From positions 2,185,501 through 2,249,500 of the forward strand of contig NC_084939.1 in NCBI RefSeq assembly GCF_958298935.1: 64,000 nt of DNA, read 5' to 3'. The stretch's first letter is position 1; every line of letters starts with the position of its first letter. The notes beneath the pieces are model-generated. The model saw only the letters and a program-made list of their open reading frames with translations, had not been told where the DNA came from and did not search any database. Below are positions 24,701 through 35,220 of this stretch, one piece after another. The position numbers were made by a program, and so were the translations under genes. The stretch is from Phragmites australis. Its lineage: Eukaryota; Streptophyta; Magnoliopsida; Poales; Poaceae.

Positions 24701-26603
24701 TACCCTAGTCCCCGAGCCTTCACCGACCCTGGCGCCTGCTACTCCGACAGCACCACACTCTCCAGCCAGGACCTCGGCTGCGATGAGTTCTTCGCTGGCT
24801 CCACCACAGCTGGCACCAGCACCGACAGGCACCTCTCCGGGCACATCTACTCCAACATCAGCTCGTGTCAAGCACAGCCCGGTTGAGCTCGCTACTCCGC
24901 TCTCTCACGACGAGGAGCGCATCGACGCGTACCACGACGATGAGCCGTTGCGGTACCGTACGATAGAGAACCTTCTCGGCGACCAGCCGGTGCCGGGACT
25001 GGTGCCTCACGACCTGGAGGCGCAGTTGCACCTTGCGTGTGACGACAGCGAGCCTCGGTCGTTTGCAGAGGCCGAGAGACACGCGGCATGGCGCACCGCG
25101 ATGCAGTTGGAGATGGATGCGGTTGAGAAGAACCGCACCTGGGAGCTTGCTGACATTCCTCGTGGTCACCGCGCGATCACCCTTAAGTGGGTGTACAAGC
25201 TGAAGAGGGATGAAGCCGGCGCCATCGTCAAGCACAAGGCTCGCTTGGTGGCACGAGGCTTCGTGCAACAGGAGGGGGTCGACTTCGACGACGTCTTCGC
25301 TCCCGTGGCACGGATGGAGTCCGTGCGACTCCTCATTGCGCTAGCTGCCCAGGAGGGCTGGCGTGTTCATCACATGGACGTCAAGTCGGCGTTCCTTAAC
25401 GGCGACTTGAAGGAGGAGGTCTACGTGCACCAGCCGCCGGGATTTGCGATCCCCGGCAAGGAGGGCAAGGTGCTCCGCCTGCGCAAGGCCCTCTACGGCT
25501 TGCGGCAGGCACCGAGGGCGTGGAATGCCAAGTTGGATTCCACGCTAAAAGGGATGGGCTTCGAGCAAAGCCCGCACGAGGCGGCCATCTACCGACGGGG
25601 CAGTGGAGGAACTGCTCTGCTGGTGGGTGTCTACGTCGACGACTTAGTGATCACCGGCACCAAGGATGCGGAGGTGGCGGCATTCAAGGAAGAGATGAAG
25701 GCCACCTTCCAGATGAGTGACCTGAGACCTCTCTCCTTCTACCTGGGGATCGAGGTGCACCAGGATGACTCCGGGATCACGCTTCGACAGACCGCCTACG
25801 CCAAGCGCGTCGTTGAGCTAGCTGGGCTCACCGACTGCAACCCAGCTCTCACTCCGATGGAGGAGAGGCTGAAGCTGAGCCGCGACAGCACGACGGAGGA
25901 GGTGGACGCTACGCAGTACCGGCGTCTTGTGGGGAGCCTTCGCTACCTCGCCCACACACGGCCGGACTTGGCATTCTCCGTCGGCTACGTTAGTCGGTTC
26001 ATGCAGCGACCGACGACGGAGCACCAGCAGACTGTGAAGAGGATCATCCGCTACGTTGCGGGGACTCTCGACCACGGCCTCTACTACCCTAGGTGCCCTG
26101 GGGCGGCACACTTCGTCGGGTACAGCGACAGCGACCACGCCGGCGACATCGACACCAGCAAGAGCACGAGCGGGATCCTCTTCTTCCTCGGCAAGTGCCT
26201 CGTTAGCTGGCAGTCGGTCAAGCAGCAGGTGGTGGCCCTGTCCAGCTGCGAGGCCGAGTACATAGTGGCCTCCACCGCTTCGACTCAGGCGCTCTGGCTC
26301 GCTCGACTGCTTGGTGATCTCCTCGGCAGAGACACTAGAGCGGTGGAGCTCAGGGTGGACAGCAAGTCCGCTCTAGCCCTGGCAAAGAACCCCGTTTTCC
26401 ATGAACGGAGCAAGCACATCCGGGTGAGGTACCACTTCATCCGAGGCTGTTTGGAGGAAGGGAGCATCAAGGCGAGCTACATCAACACCAAGGATCAGCT
26501 TGCGGACCTGCTCACCAAGCCTCTTGGGAGGCTCAAGTTCCTTGAGCTCTGCTCCAGGACCGGGATGGTTCAATCTTCCCACAAGACGACGCACAAGACT
26601 TAG
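21783..26603 (+). CDS. Ty1-copia Gag-Pol polyprotein
   Basis: This is a single uninterrupted 1606-codon frame. From the N-terminus there is an Ala/Glu-rich leader, a UBN2-type Gag region (WAAVMRVKLQVRHMWEAV near residue 190), and a CCHC zinc knuckle CRNCGRLGHWAKDC near residue 437. Next comes an aspartic protease site D517-T-S-A. The GAG-pre-integrase block WHERFGHLHF is near 647. The integrase core has D712, D775 and E811, which keeps the D,D(35)E spacing. The reverse transcriptase has YVDD at 1284-1287. The RNase H region contains YSDSDHAGD and ALSSCEAEY. The domain order protease-integrase-RT-RNase H identifies Ty1-copia. All catalytic residues checked are present, so the element may be autonomous. 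The ATG at 21783 is the first of the open frame, 195 bp past the 5' LTR. Large antisense frames over this region are shadows. Confidence 0.96.
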   Translation: MSAGQSQRSVASSTRRRQEAELAAAEERERAAAETAAAAARASRLAAAELAAARAEAEAAAAAVAARAAAAEVEALRGSTGSSISADDSADADLELPEAEAARERAAQWAAAHAHERGGSPDRRGRAGGAPGEGAHGNGGGRVDGERGLYRRRGSLSPDRYRGHHGFQAVVRDVGPGGGWPTLTKTNYVEWAAVMRVKLQVRHMWEAVRYGDVDYDQDRRALDALIAAVPSEMQFSLTNKRTAKEAWDAIAAARIGSDRARKSTLQALRKEWENLAFKPGEDVDDFALRLNTLLQKMVQFGDDTYGEERAVEKLFRCVPEKYKQMARSIESLLDLSTMSIEEAIGRLKVVDSDEPQSLSGPITTGGKLLLTREQWDACQGDRRKGEPSSTTGGRKRGKPRKARRDAQAGAQGRAEGDARGGAQGGAAGKHKPARDDTCRNCGRLGHWAKDCRQPRRGQAHVAQAEEEEPALFMAHASIELPPAAPAAAALLHLDEPKAHALLGDGSGNDKTDGWCLDTSATHHMTGRREFFTELDSSVRGSVKFGDASGVEIKGVGSVIFTAVSGEHRLLTGVYYIPALRNSIISLGQLDENGSRVVVEDGVMRIWDRRRRLLAKVTRGTNRLYVLNVQVAQPLCLAARRDDEAWQWHERFGHLHFEALKRLSAAEMVRGLPCLDHVEQLCDVCVLTKQRRLPFPQRASFRAKERLELVHGDLCGPVTPATPGGRRYFLLLVDDLSRYMWVMVLGSKGEATDAIRRAQAAAEAECGRKLRMLRTDNDGEFTAAEFASYCADKGIQRHYSAPYSPQQNGVVERRNQTVVGMARALLKQRGMPAVFWGEAVVSAVYILNRSPTKALGGRTPYEAWHGRKPAVSHLRVFGCLAFAKELGHISKLDDRSTLGVFIGYAEGSKAYRILDPKTQRVRTARDVVFNEGRGWAWDKAVDDGSAPTYDDFTVEYVYFEEAGGVGSSSSTSTSTLVPEPSPTLAPATPTAPHSPARTSAAMSSSLAPPQLAPAPTGTSPGTSTPTSARVKHSPVELATPLSHDEERIDAYHDDEPLRYRTIENLLGDQPVPGLVPHDLEAQLHLACDDSEPRSFAEAERHAAWRTAMQLEMDAVEKNRTWELADIPRGHRAITLKWVYKLKRDEAGAIVKHKARLVARGFVQQEGVDFDDVFAPVARMESVRLLIALAAQEGWRVHHMDVKSAFLNGDLKEEVYVHQPPGFAIPGKEGKVLRLRKALYGLRQAPRAWNAKLDSTLKGMGFEQSPHEAAIYRRGSGGTALLVGVYVDDLVITGTKDAEVAAFKEEMKATFQMSDLRPLSFYLGIEVHQDDSGITLRQTAYAKRVVELAGLTDCNPALTPMEERLKLSRDSTTEEVDATQYRRLVGSLRYLAHTRPDLAFSVGYVSRFMQRPTTEHQQTVKRIIRYVAGTLDHGLYYPRCPGAAHFVGYSDSDHAGDIDTSKSTSGILFFLGKCLVSWQSVKQQVVALSSCEAEYIVASTASTQALWLARLLGDLLGRDTRAVELRVDSKSALALAKNPVFHERSKHIRVRYHFIRGCLEEGSIKASYINTKDQLADLLTKPLGRLKFLELCSRTGMVQSSHKTTHKT

Positions 26604-26611
26604 GAGGAGAA

Positions 26612-27020
26612 TGATGGGATAAGTCCTTGTGCAGCACATGGTCTTTGTGGGGCTGCCACATGGTGGTGGTCTTGCTGCCCATATGCTTTAGGACAGCATC
26701 TAGGACACTAGGACATCATCTAGGATAGCATCTTAGACTAGAGGATAGCATCTAGGACAGCATCTAGGACAGCATCTTAGACTAGCATCTTAGACTAGAG
26801 GACAGCATCTAGGACAGCATCTTAGACTAGCATCTTAGACTAGCATCTTGGCATATGCTTGGCTGGCCATGGGCCTATAAATATGTATCCCCAACCCCTC
26901 AGGTTGGCATGGTATTTGTGTGAGAAATAAAGAAAAAATTGCCCCAACTCCTAGTGTCATCCTCTCTCGATGAGAGTAAGAATTCAGCTACTACCAAGAG
27001 TAAGAATTCAGCGACTAACA
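26612..27020 (+). repeat. Copia 3' LTR
   Basis: 409 bp, nearly identical to the 5' LTR. It differs by a few substitutions, by lacking the 22-bp duplication near the start, and by extra GACAGCATCTAG and CATCTTAGACTAG units in the U3 array. The purine-rich AGGAGGAGAA lies directly upstream. Confidence 0.95.
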
Positions 27021-27025
27021 CATGA

Positions 27026-27893
27026 TACTTCCATTTTTTTAAGCATGTCCTCATAAGTAAATATGAATATCATCGAATAACAAGATTATCAGCACTACCA
27101 GATGAACGATTTATTCATGCAGTGTAAGCAAGTATTATTTTTTAAAAAATACACAAACTGCAGCAAAGCTAAATCATATCTGCCAGTAGGCCCAGCTAAA
27201 AACTGAGCTCTGGGTATATACTATCACAATCAGAAGCATATAATCAAAGATGGCATATACCCAATTTTCTGTTAAGTATTCACATGACTTATGATGTCGA
27301 AATACTTGATGCAACTTTGGTCAGTGGCAACATTGCCAAAAACGGTGTATATGCTTTAAGCATATGAACAGAGCTGACTTTCTATTGCATTATTGAATGG
27401 CAGGGCAGTACAATTACATCAAGAAAGATGGAATCAAATCCCACGAGAAACAACACCTCTATTAGATCCCTCCATTCAGTAAATTATACACCTTTCAGTT
27501 ACAGGGCATGGAGGGATCTTTTTCCTGTTCCCGTTTGTGCAACCTGGAGGTATGATTTCCAGTCCTACTACAACAAATGGAGTCACAACAAATAGATACA
27601 TTGCTTATGCTGCCTCATCGGTGTTCAGGTTGCAAGTCGGCTATTATGATCCTATATATACCGTGTCAATCTTGCAGGAGTTTATATCAGGAGCATCCGC
27701 AAGTAACCAACCAGTGATTGGCCTGTGTAAACAGGTGTGCGCCAAACATGTTAGACATGAGCTTATAACGAAAGAAAATAGTAGGAAAAATATAGGCGAA
27801 AAATACCTTAGGGTGCTACCTTCACCATGGTTGCCTTCTGATCACTGCGGCTCAGCATAAAATTAGAGCGCTGTTTTCAGACTTCACTGTGGC
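27026..27893. other. PAH 3' flank between copia element and stop codon
   Basis: This lies downstream of the minus-strand PAH stop codon and probably includes its 3' UTR at the right side. No separate gene was recognised. A short plus-strand frame at 27537-27860 has no recognisable domain. Confidence 0.35.
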
Positions 27894-30800
27894 TCAAATA
27901 TCAATAGCTGGCAACGGCATTTTCCAGAAATTCCAGGTATTGTAGTCCTCCTGAATTGACCGAGAACTTACCATCAGGATAAGGAGAAATTGCACTAAAA
28001 TAGTAACTACACTAGAACAACTGACAAAATTACAGACCTGCTCAGATGATGATGATATTGGAGGGAACATCCCATGGACAAGAGCATGCAGGGACGTGTA
28101 TGACTTTGTATCAACCCGCCGATTCACTGCAACTTCGCCCTGCATGAAAGGAAAATTTTAGCACAGATTCTCTAGATGCCATCTCCAATGCAAGTACGCT
28201 CTGACTGGCTGGACTCCAGCACAATTACACAGAGAAACACTCACAGGACAGAGGGATAAGTGGTTTACAAGTCTTGTTACCTTGGGGTTTATTATGAAGA
28301 TTTTGCCCATGGGAATCCCAACCTTGAGGTAACTAAGCTCATCTGTATCTCTATTCCCAAATCCAGCATAGAATGGATTGGAGTCAGGAGGAAATAAAGC
28401 TTTGATAGCCTGTAAAGAACAGAGGAATTGTGAATCATTCTCATCACCACAATGATGAGGCCGATAGGGTACTTACCTCTAGGCATGAAATCTTGAATTC
28501 ATGAGGAGCTCTTCTGATGACTACAAACCAATGTCAACAAACAAAACATCAGAGTCGTTCAAACTTATATATAACATAAAGAAGTCAGCAGGGATAATTT
28601 TTATGTAAATATGATCATATCCTGAGCATTTATCATAGTGCTGGTAAAAAGGAGGAGCAGGTCTCTAATCCAACAATGGTTGTGGGGTCCATTCACAAAA
28701 AACGGTAATTTTATTGTTAGGATATATTTGGTTTGGAAATAACATATACCCATAATACATTACCAAATACCAAATTTCAATGGAGTGGTAACACTACCAA
28801 ATTTACCCTTGTGAACCCAGATTAACTATTACAGATAATGGATGCAACAACTTTCACAGTAGAAGACATAACCAATCTGATTTTTGGCTCATGGGCAATT
28901 AACAGAATGAAAAAAAGTGGAAAATAACAAGAATGCTCTGATGGTAGAGATGGCAGAATGGGAGAATATGCAAAGGCTACTAGAGGGTGGTGAGTTATCT
29001 GATGATAGAGATTTGGCAGTATGGTGCCCGGAAAAGTCAGGCTGCTTTACTACAAAATCACTATACAAACTAATAACTTTGTGTGGGGTGCTAGATCAAA
29101 GCATGATAGACATATGGAAATGCAAGATCCCTCTGAAAATTCAAATCTTCTTGTGGATGCCTTTTAATGATAGAAAACAATAGGCAGTACAGTTGACAAA
29201 GAGGAACTGGACAGGAGGAGAAAACTACCAACTTAGTGGCTAACTGGAGTCAGCGGATCATATCACGTTTAAATGCCACATTGCTGTGTTTCTGTGGGCT
29301 CTGGTGAGAGATGGGTTGAGATGGAACAGAGTGCCATACAGTTGTCGATATTTTGAAATAACAGTTATGGGTAATAAAAATTCCAATACAAACATGTGTT
29401 AATCTTTTTATGCGCAGGTGTATGCTGGATGTTGTAGAAGATCAGGAATGACATGGTCTTCAACAAGAGACTGTATCATCACTGGTAACTGCTGCTTACA
29501 AATTGATAGCTTTGATGCAGTACTGGAGGGCGATGGCACGACAAAAGGAATGCCAAGCAGTTGAAGAAGTAATCGGGAGGATTACTGAAGCAGTGCACAT
29601 TTTGTGAAGTAGTTGGATGATACTGGGAATGTTTTGGGTGTTGTCTTCTGGTCTGTTGTGTTAGGGTGTTTAGTTTGAGTTGAGATGAAACTGTGTTGAG
29701 ATAATACTATTGATCCAACAACATGTTGTTGATCAATTTAGAACCGCTGTGATGTAAGCTGGTAACCCCAGCAGAAACTCATGTAATCGTTGTTAAGCTT
29801 TCTATAAAGCCGGGCCAATGATCTTTGGTCTAACAAGAATGCTCTTACCTTCTCTGTAAAGTGAAGGGAAGAGACCATCTGGAGATATAACAACAGGGCC
29901 ATCAGGAAGTGCTTTGCCATCCTGAAAATCCAAATTCACATGTGGGAATGAGATAGATGAGCACCACGTTCTATTTATTAGTTTCCTTGTATTTGTGTCT
30001 TTGTGAATGTGTGGCAAGAACAGATGAACAGAGCATACTTAATTGGGAATATACAAAGTTCATAGCCGCTTCTGTGTACTAGGCCACAAACATATTAAGA
30101 TAGAACAGGATAGATTAGGACTGAATTAAACGATACCTGCTTTAGGTTGAAAAGAAACTGCCTCGTCAGGTGAGCCTGTGAAATAGCGCGTGCACTCAGA
30201 AATAGCAGTTGGTATCCATTTTCCTGTGGGTGCAACAAGTTTACAAGAACAAACCCAAGTCAAGAAACATTCTAGGGCTAATTTAGTGCTAACACAAACA
30301 TAAAATACAGATGGGATTCTTGAGGGCTGGATGATCTTCTGAAGTAAAGAGAGAAAGCGAGAATCAAACAATTGCTATTGCGTTACTAGATCTGGAAGTG
30401 AGATTGGAAATAGATTTATTTCATTACAAGCTTGAGTAGCATGCATACCTTTATTGCAGAAAACAAATGAGCGACTCCATTTTGGGACCAATCAACACCA
30501 ACCAGTGGCATGAACTGGCCAAGAACATCAGACCTGCAAGTATATTAAAAAAAAAAATGTGGACATGTGTAAGATTGGAATATACTTCATTTGTAGGTGG
30601 TATGGATCAGATTACCCCGGTTTTGTAATGATTATGAACTGCATTAGTTCCACTAAATTCATTTTCTTACTTTTCTTTCGTCCCTCTTACAAGTAGACAG
30701 TATTTTCCAATAAAGGGAAATTAAGATTTTTTTTCCTAGTTCCAATTAGGTTAACCACAAGAACAACAACAACAACAACAACAAAGCCTTTGTCTCAAGT

Positions 30801-33800
30801 AAGTTGGGGTAGGCTAGAGATGAAACCCACAAGATCCTACTAAAAAGATGATAAGAAAACAGTAATTATAACAAAGGTACTAGTAATAGTAAAAAATAAA
30901 AGTAATAACGGTACAAGGAGACTGATGCGTCATTAGAAAGCCGAACAATATATTTGTGTATCATTAGAAAGCCGAATTAACTGATACCCCTGGCAATTAG
31001 ATGTCCAAATTATAATATTTAAAAATTTTGGCTTGATTGCTCCAGTTTTGTGACTTACTTGGTGATAGTTCCATCCACATCTGATATGACAATGCGCGTA
31101 TTCCATTTCCACAAATATATGCGACAATCGACCTGTTTTAAAAAGGATAGGAGAATGAGAAATGCAAATTAGTGAAACTTAAAAGCAATTTAAGTGAAAC
31201 TAACCTGCTGTCTCCCAAGCATTGCAGTTGAGAAGGTAAATGTGACCACGTTCTTTCCCTCTCTGAGATCAAGAGATGCAAGCTCCTCAGATGTTGGAGC
31301 GAGTGATCGCACCTTCCTCTCCATCCTCTTTGCCCTGGATTTATTCCTTTCTCTATCTGCTTCTTTAACCAGAGTCGATAAGGCATCCTCAACAGTGCTT
31401 TCACAAACTGGCTGGACAGCACTAATAGTCTTTGTCCGTCTGAAACTAAATGGCCAGATTCTCCAGCTGCCACCTTGTACTGCATTTGGCTCAACTTGCT
31501 CCACTTTTATCATACCTTGGGGTTCAAAAACTTGTTCCTCGCTGAAAGAAATCATGCCGAGTACAATAGGTGCAGCTGCATCCCAGGGAAAATAACGGCC
31601 AGCAATCCTAACAACTAGCTTGTTGTTTCTTATTAGTGACTGCTTCATGGTACGGAACTTCTCTACGGTTACCTTCTCAGAATCAAATGCTCTGCGAGCA
31701 GCATCCTCTCCCATCCCTTCAGTTAACAGGTGCCTGCATAGGGATAATTCTGCAAAAAATGGTGCAGGTAGAGTTATTGTTGTTGCCAAGTACTTCGTAC
31801 AGTATGTGACATTGCAGGCATAACAAAAACTGCAATGAAACTAGCTAAGCAATCCACCAAATTTGATCTCTATCAAAGTTCAATATTCACATGGCGCAAC
31901 TAAATGATTGGCAAGACTAGAAACATAAGAATCACATTTGTTCTGCAAGATAAAGGTCATTAAAGCCAATGAGTGTGAAAAACTCATGCAAGTTGTTGCC
32001 AAAGAAAAAAATTAAAAAATCACCGGCAAAAGGGTTGAATGAATCAACTTTCAGATCATCGGCATGCTTGTTATCAGGTAGTGCATTGCTGGTAAGCTCA
32101 GGTGGGTTGCTATTTTCATCTGAATCACCAGTAGCTTCTGGTTCGTTCTCTGGAAAAGCAGAGTCCGTACTCTTCACTGAGTCAACCCCATTATTTTCAG
32201 CATCTGACTGTAGTGAGCGGCTTAGCTGAAAATTATCGGACCGTTCAAGATCATGTATGTGAGAGCGGAGATTTGGTAGAGATTTGACCACTGTGTTCTT
32301 ATCTCCTGAGTGCAACTCGCTTCCAGGAATAGGAACAGGCCTAGTCTCAGGCCTTAATGGATCAGAACAATTTTCTAGGTCATTTGCAAGATCTATATCA
32401 CCTCCTTCCTGTTCTTCTGCGTCACAATCAGATTCATCATGTTCTCCTTCACCTTCTGTTTTGATAGATATTGTGTCATCCATGGCTTTTCTATCAGCAA
32501 AACTTTCTGTATCACTAAATTGAAACTGAATTTCCTCTGTAAACTCAGAGATAGGTACAACTGCTTCTGCTTCTTCCCTAGGCTCAGCTATAGCCTCAGG
32601 CACAGACCCGATTTCGACTCCACTAACAGAACCAGATCTGTTTGCATCATCTTCTATTTTTGTGTTTTGTGCTTCCATTTTGCCCAAACTGGAAAACCCA
32701 GTAACAATTGGTAAACTTTCTACTTCTACCTTTTTAGAAAAAATAGCTGATTGGGGAATGCATTCTCTGGGTCCATCTTCCATTGTCAAGGTCTGAGTAA
32801 CAGAAACATCAAGCTCTCCATTGTATGCTTTATTTTCATCAGTTGAGTCCTTTGTTACACCTTCAAGATCATTTTCAGGCATATAACTTAATATCTCATC
32901 ACTAGAAGAAGCATCAGTACAAACGACATCATGCTGACAAGCTAAATCATGAGCTGAGTCGGTACCCGCAACAGTGCCAATAGAAATATTCATATCTGGA
33001 CCATTAGCTTGCAAGATTTGAGAAGTAGAATCTTCTAAGACAAAAGCTTCTTGGTCTTGACCAACCACATTAATTGTGTCTTCTTCGCTGCTGGGAGCAC
33101 TGTAACATGCTAATGATCTTTCCTCAGAAATTAGCTGTTCTATTCTCCCATCAGAGACTCTGGTGGGCTCTTCGTGTTGTACACCAACAGCCAATGAGAC
33201 ATCTGCAGCATCATGAACTTTGCCAACTAAAATACTGGACACGGCGTACTCCACAGTCTCAGAACTGCTGACAATGACCACTTTCTCTTGAACTGCATCT
33301 TGTGGAGAAGGTTTCAATGAAACCTCATGCCTTTCAGTTGATACATCTGTGGTGCCATAAGTTGGTGAATTTGCATCTGTAAAGTTTTGATTGGTTCCAT
33401 CTGAATCTACAGTAACAAACTGTGAAACCACCTCACTCTTACCACTTGTAATGTCTGTCTTGACAGTATGGATTTCAAAAATGCCATTGGAAAGAACCCC
33501 ATCTGTATGCATTTCCATTCCTACAACATCTTCACAATTATGCAGCAACTCACCTTGAGTATCAACAGATTCATGTATACATTTATCTGTTCCCAGATCA
33601 TTTGACAAAGATTCTGATTCTGGTTGGTCCTTGGTTGAGGGGATCCTATCAGTGAAGTCGCTACTCTCATGTGTGTATATCTCAACAACCTCTTCTTTCA
33701 CACTAGTGGTTTGTAAACAATGATCAGTGTCATCTGCCGAGCTGTTTCGTTCTCCACGAGGGCTACAGAAATTGCAGTCAGCACTGTCGCAGTTGGAGCC

Positions 33801-34496
33801 CAACTCTTTTCCATTATCAAAGCTGTGTTCTGGCAATACAGTTTTCGAGGTTTCCACCTGGTCACTATTGCCAGCATCAATCACATTGCTTTTAGAAGGT
33901 TCATCAATAGAACTATGAATTTTCGAACCACGTGAGAGATTTGTCGACCACTTTGTATCAAGGAGTTCGGCAGCAATCTCTGCACGCTCTAATGAGCTCA
34001 CCCTATCCACAACATGGGCATTGTTCTTAACTGATTTCCGACCAAACATCCGTTCAAGTATGGTGGTCCGCCTTGAGGTTGTCCTTGCGAGCATCTTGAC
34101 ATCCCCAACATTGGCTTCCATGGTTGAGCTATCAAATGAAGTGCTCTTAGACTTCCTCAACTGAGCTTCCTGAATTGGCACCTCGCGTTCATCTCCAGAT
34201 GAGGCAGGGGAGACAACAAATTCCCCTTCCTCGGCATTTGGGTCCACATCCCTGAGGAAGTAAGCCTCACCATTGCTATCCAAATACATGTGGAACCCGG
34301 CTTCGACACCATTGACGGCAATGCTGACCACCTTCTCCCTCGTCTTGAGAACCCCCTGGAACTTGCCGAACCGCACGTACCATGGCGAGCTTTTGAAGCT
34401 GCCGTCCTGCTGCTGCACGACGACTATGTCGACCGCACCACCGAACGGGTGGAACGGACCGGAGACGGTGGAGATCACCCTCCCCACGGCATACAT
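27894..34496 (-). CDS. PAH: Phosphatidate phosphatase PAH (lipin family)
   Basis: Lipins are Mg-dependent phosphatidate phosphatases converting phosphatidic acid to diacylglycerol; in plants they regulate ER phospholipid synthesis. Ten coding exons on the minus strand join in phase: 34496-32024, 31749-31205, 31132-31059, 30533-30449, 30223-30137, 29921-29849, 28520-28477, 28409-28281, 28139-28038, 27950-27894, giving 1222 residues. The N-LIP domain lies in the first 100 residues ([33 protein letters not shown]). A long acidic, Ser-rich linker follows. The C-LIP/HAD part begins near residue 840 ([14 protein letters not shown]). The catalytic DxDxT motif is D1024-V-D-G-T1028 and the LNS2 block includes [31 protein letters not shown] and [17 protein letters not shown]. 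The N-terminus [14 protein letters not shown] looks a few residues shorter than usual. Introns hold an L1-like fragment and an RTE tail. The start is the first ATG in frame; an upstream extension would need GTG. Confidence 0.95.
28917..29600 (+). pseudogene. L1-type LINE 3' fragment (zf-RVT region), antisense in PAH intron
   Basis: On the plus strand 28920-29183 reads [20 protein letters not shown] and then [15 protein letters not shown]. This is the zinc-binding reverse-transcriptase (zf-RVT) region at the C-terminus of plant L1-like LINEs. Beyond a stop, further readable pieces include [10 protein letters not shown] and ALVRDGLRW in the same style. Several stops and frame changes show it is dead. 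It lies in the 1.3-kb PAH intron (28521-29848), opposite to the host gene. Confidence 0.7.
30757..30935 (-). mobile_element. RTE LINE 3' tail in PAH intron
   Basis: Read on the minus strand this begins ACGCATCAGTCTCCTTGTAC, continues through TTTCATCTCTAGCCTACCC and ends in a (TTG)n tail at 30757-30783. It matches the 3' UTR of the RTE fragment in PAE1 intron 6 (about 3200-3366) with roughly 85% identity by eye. No coding part is retained. It lies in the intron 30534-31058 and has the same direction as PAH. Confidence 0.85.
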
Positions 34497-35220
34497 CTTG
34501 CCAACCGCCGACGAGCTCTCGGACAGCACAGACCATCAAACCACGGGGTGCTCCGACCTCTAGCAAGGGCATTAAGGGCGGCGACGGCCACCCATATCAA
34601 ATAGAATCAAGCCTTTCGCCGCATCCAAGTTCAATCCACAACCATGAGAACAATCCAAATTGCGAACAAAATGCAATCCTGATTCCTTTCAATAAGACGA
34701 ACTGCACGAAATCTATGAACTCTGAAATTCGAAATTAAGGATAACCACCTAAGAATCCAATCTTCACAGTCAAATCCTTCCAAAGATCTAACCTTTACAC
34801 CAATCCTGCTAGCGATTGGCGCGATAAAATCATGAAACTACTAGGGCGGGATCAGGAACCACCACCGTCCAGAGCTACCTCCAATCTGCAGCCTAATTCA
34901 ACGAACGCAGCCGCCTGGACAGATCAACACTTATGGACAATCTAAACCCAAGAACAAGAAAGAAATCCAACAAATCCAAGCTCAAGAAAGGAAGCGAATC
35001 CAAGCAAGAGCCAAGAGACTGAGGAGGCCCGCTCGATGCAGCTCGGTCAGATTTGCGAATTGGGGGTGGTTGTTTAGAGGGGATTGATTGGTTGGAAGGA
35101 GTTTGTGGGGCATCGGAGCATATTCCGGCATCGAAGAATGCCGGGGAAGGGATAATTTCACCCCTCACCGGCATAGGAGTATGTTATCTTGGTGACAATG
35201 CCACTTGATATATTTACTCC
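34497..35220 (-). promoter_or_regulatory. PAH 5' UTR and promoter region
   Basis: Upstream of the PAH start codon, the minus strand has a pyrimidine-rich leader at about 34890-35030 (CTTTCTTGAGCTTGGATTTG) and further GC-rich stretches to about 35170. An intron within the 5' UTR is likely, as in many lipin genes, but the borders were not resolved. No coding function is claimed for the short frame at 34893-35174. Confidence 0.4.

Larger units (their letters stand above)
21182..27020 (+). mobile_element. Full-length Ty1-copia LTR retrotransposon
   Basis: The 5,839-bp element is flanked by a perfect 5-bp duplication, CATGA (21177-21181 and 27021-27025). The LTRs are 21182-21587 and 26612-27020, both starting TGATGGGATAAG and ending CGACTAACA. 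The primer-binding site TGGTATCAGAGC (21590-21601) matches the initiator methionine tRNA. A purine-rich tract AGGAGGAGAA precedes the 3' LTR. One intact polyprotein frame is present. By hand I count roughly five substitutions plus several repeat-length differences between the LTRs, so the insertion looks recent. It lies between the RPA49 upstream region and the PAH 3' end. Confidence 0.97.

Noticed and set aside
33698..34604. Plus-strand and alternative-frame ORFs over the start of PAH
   Set aside because: They are shadows of the long first PAH exon.
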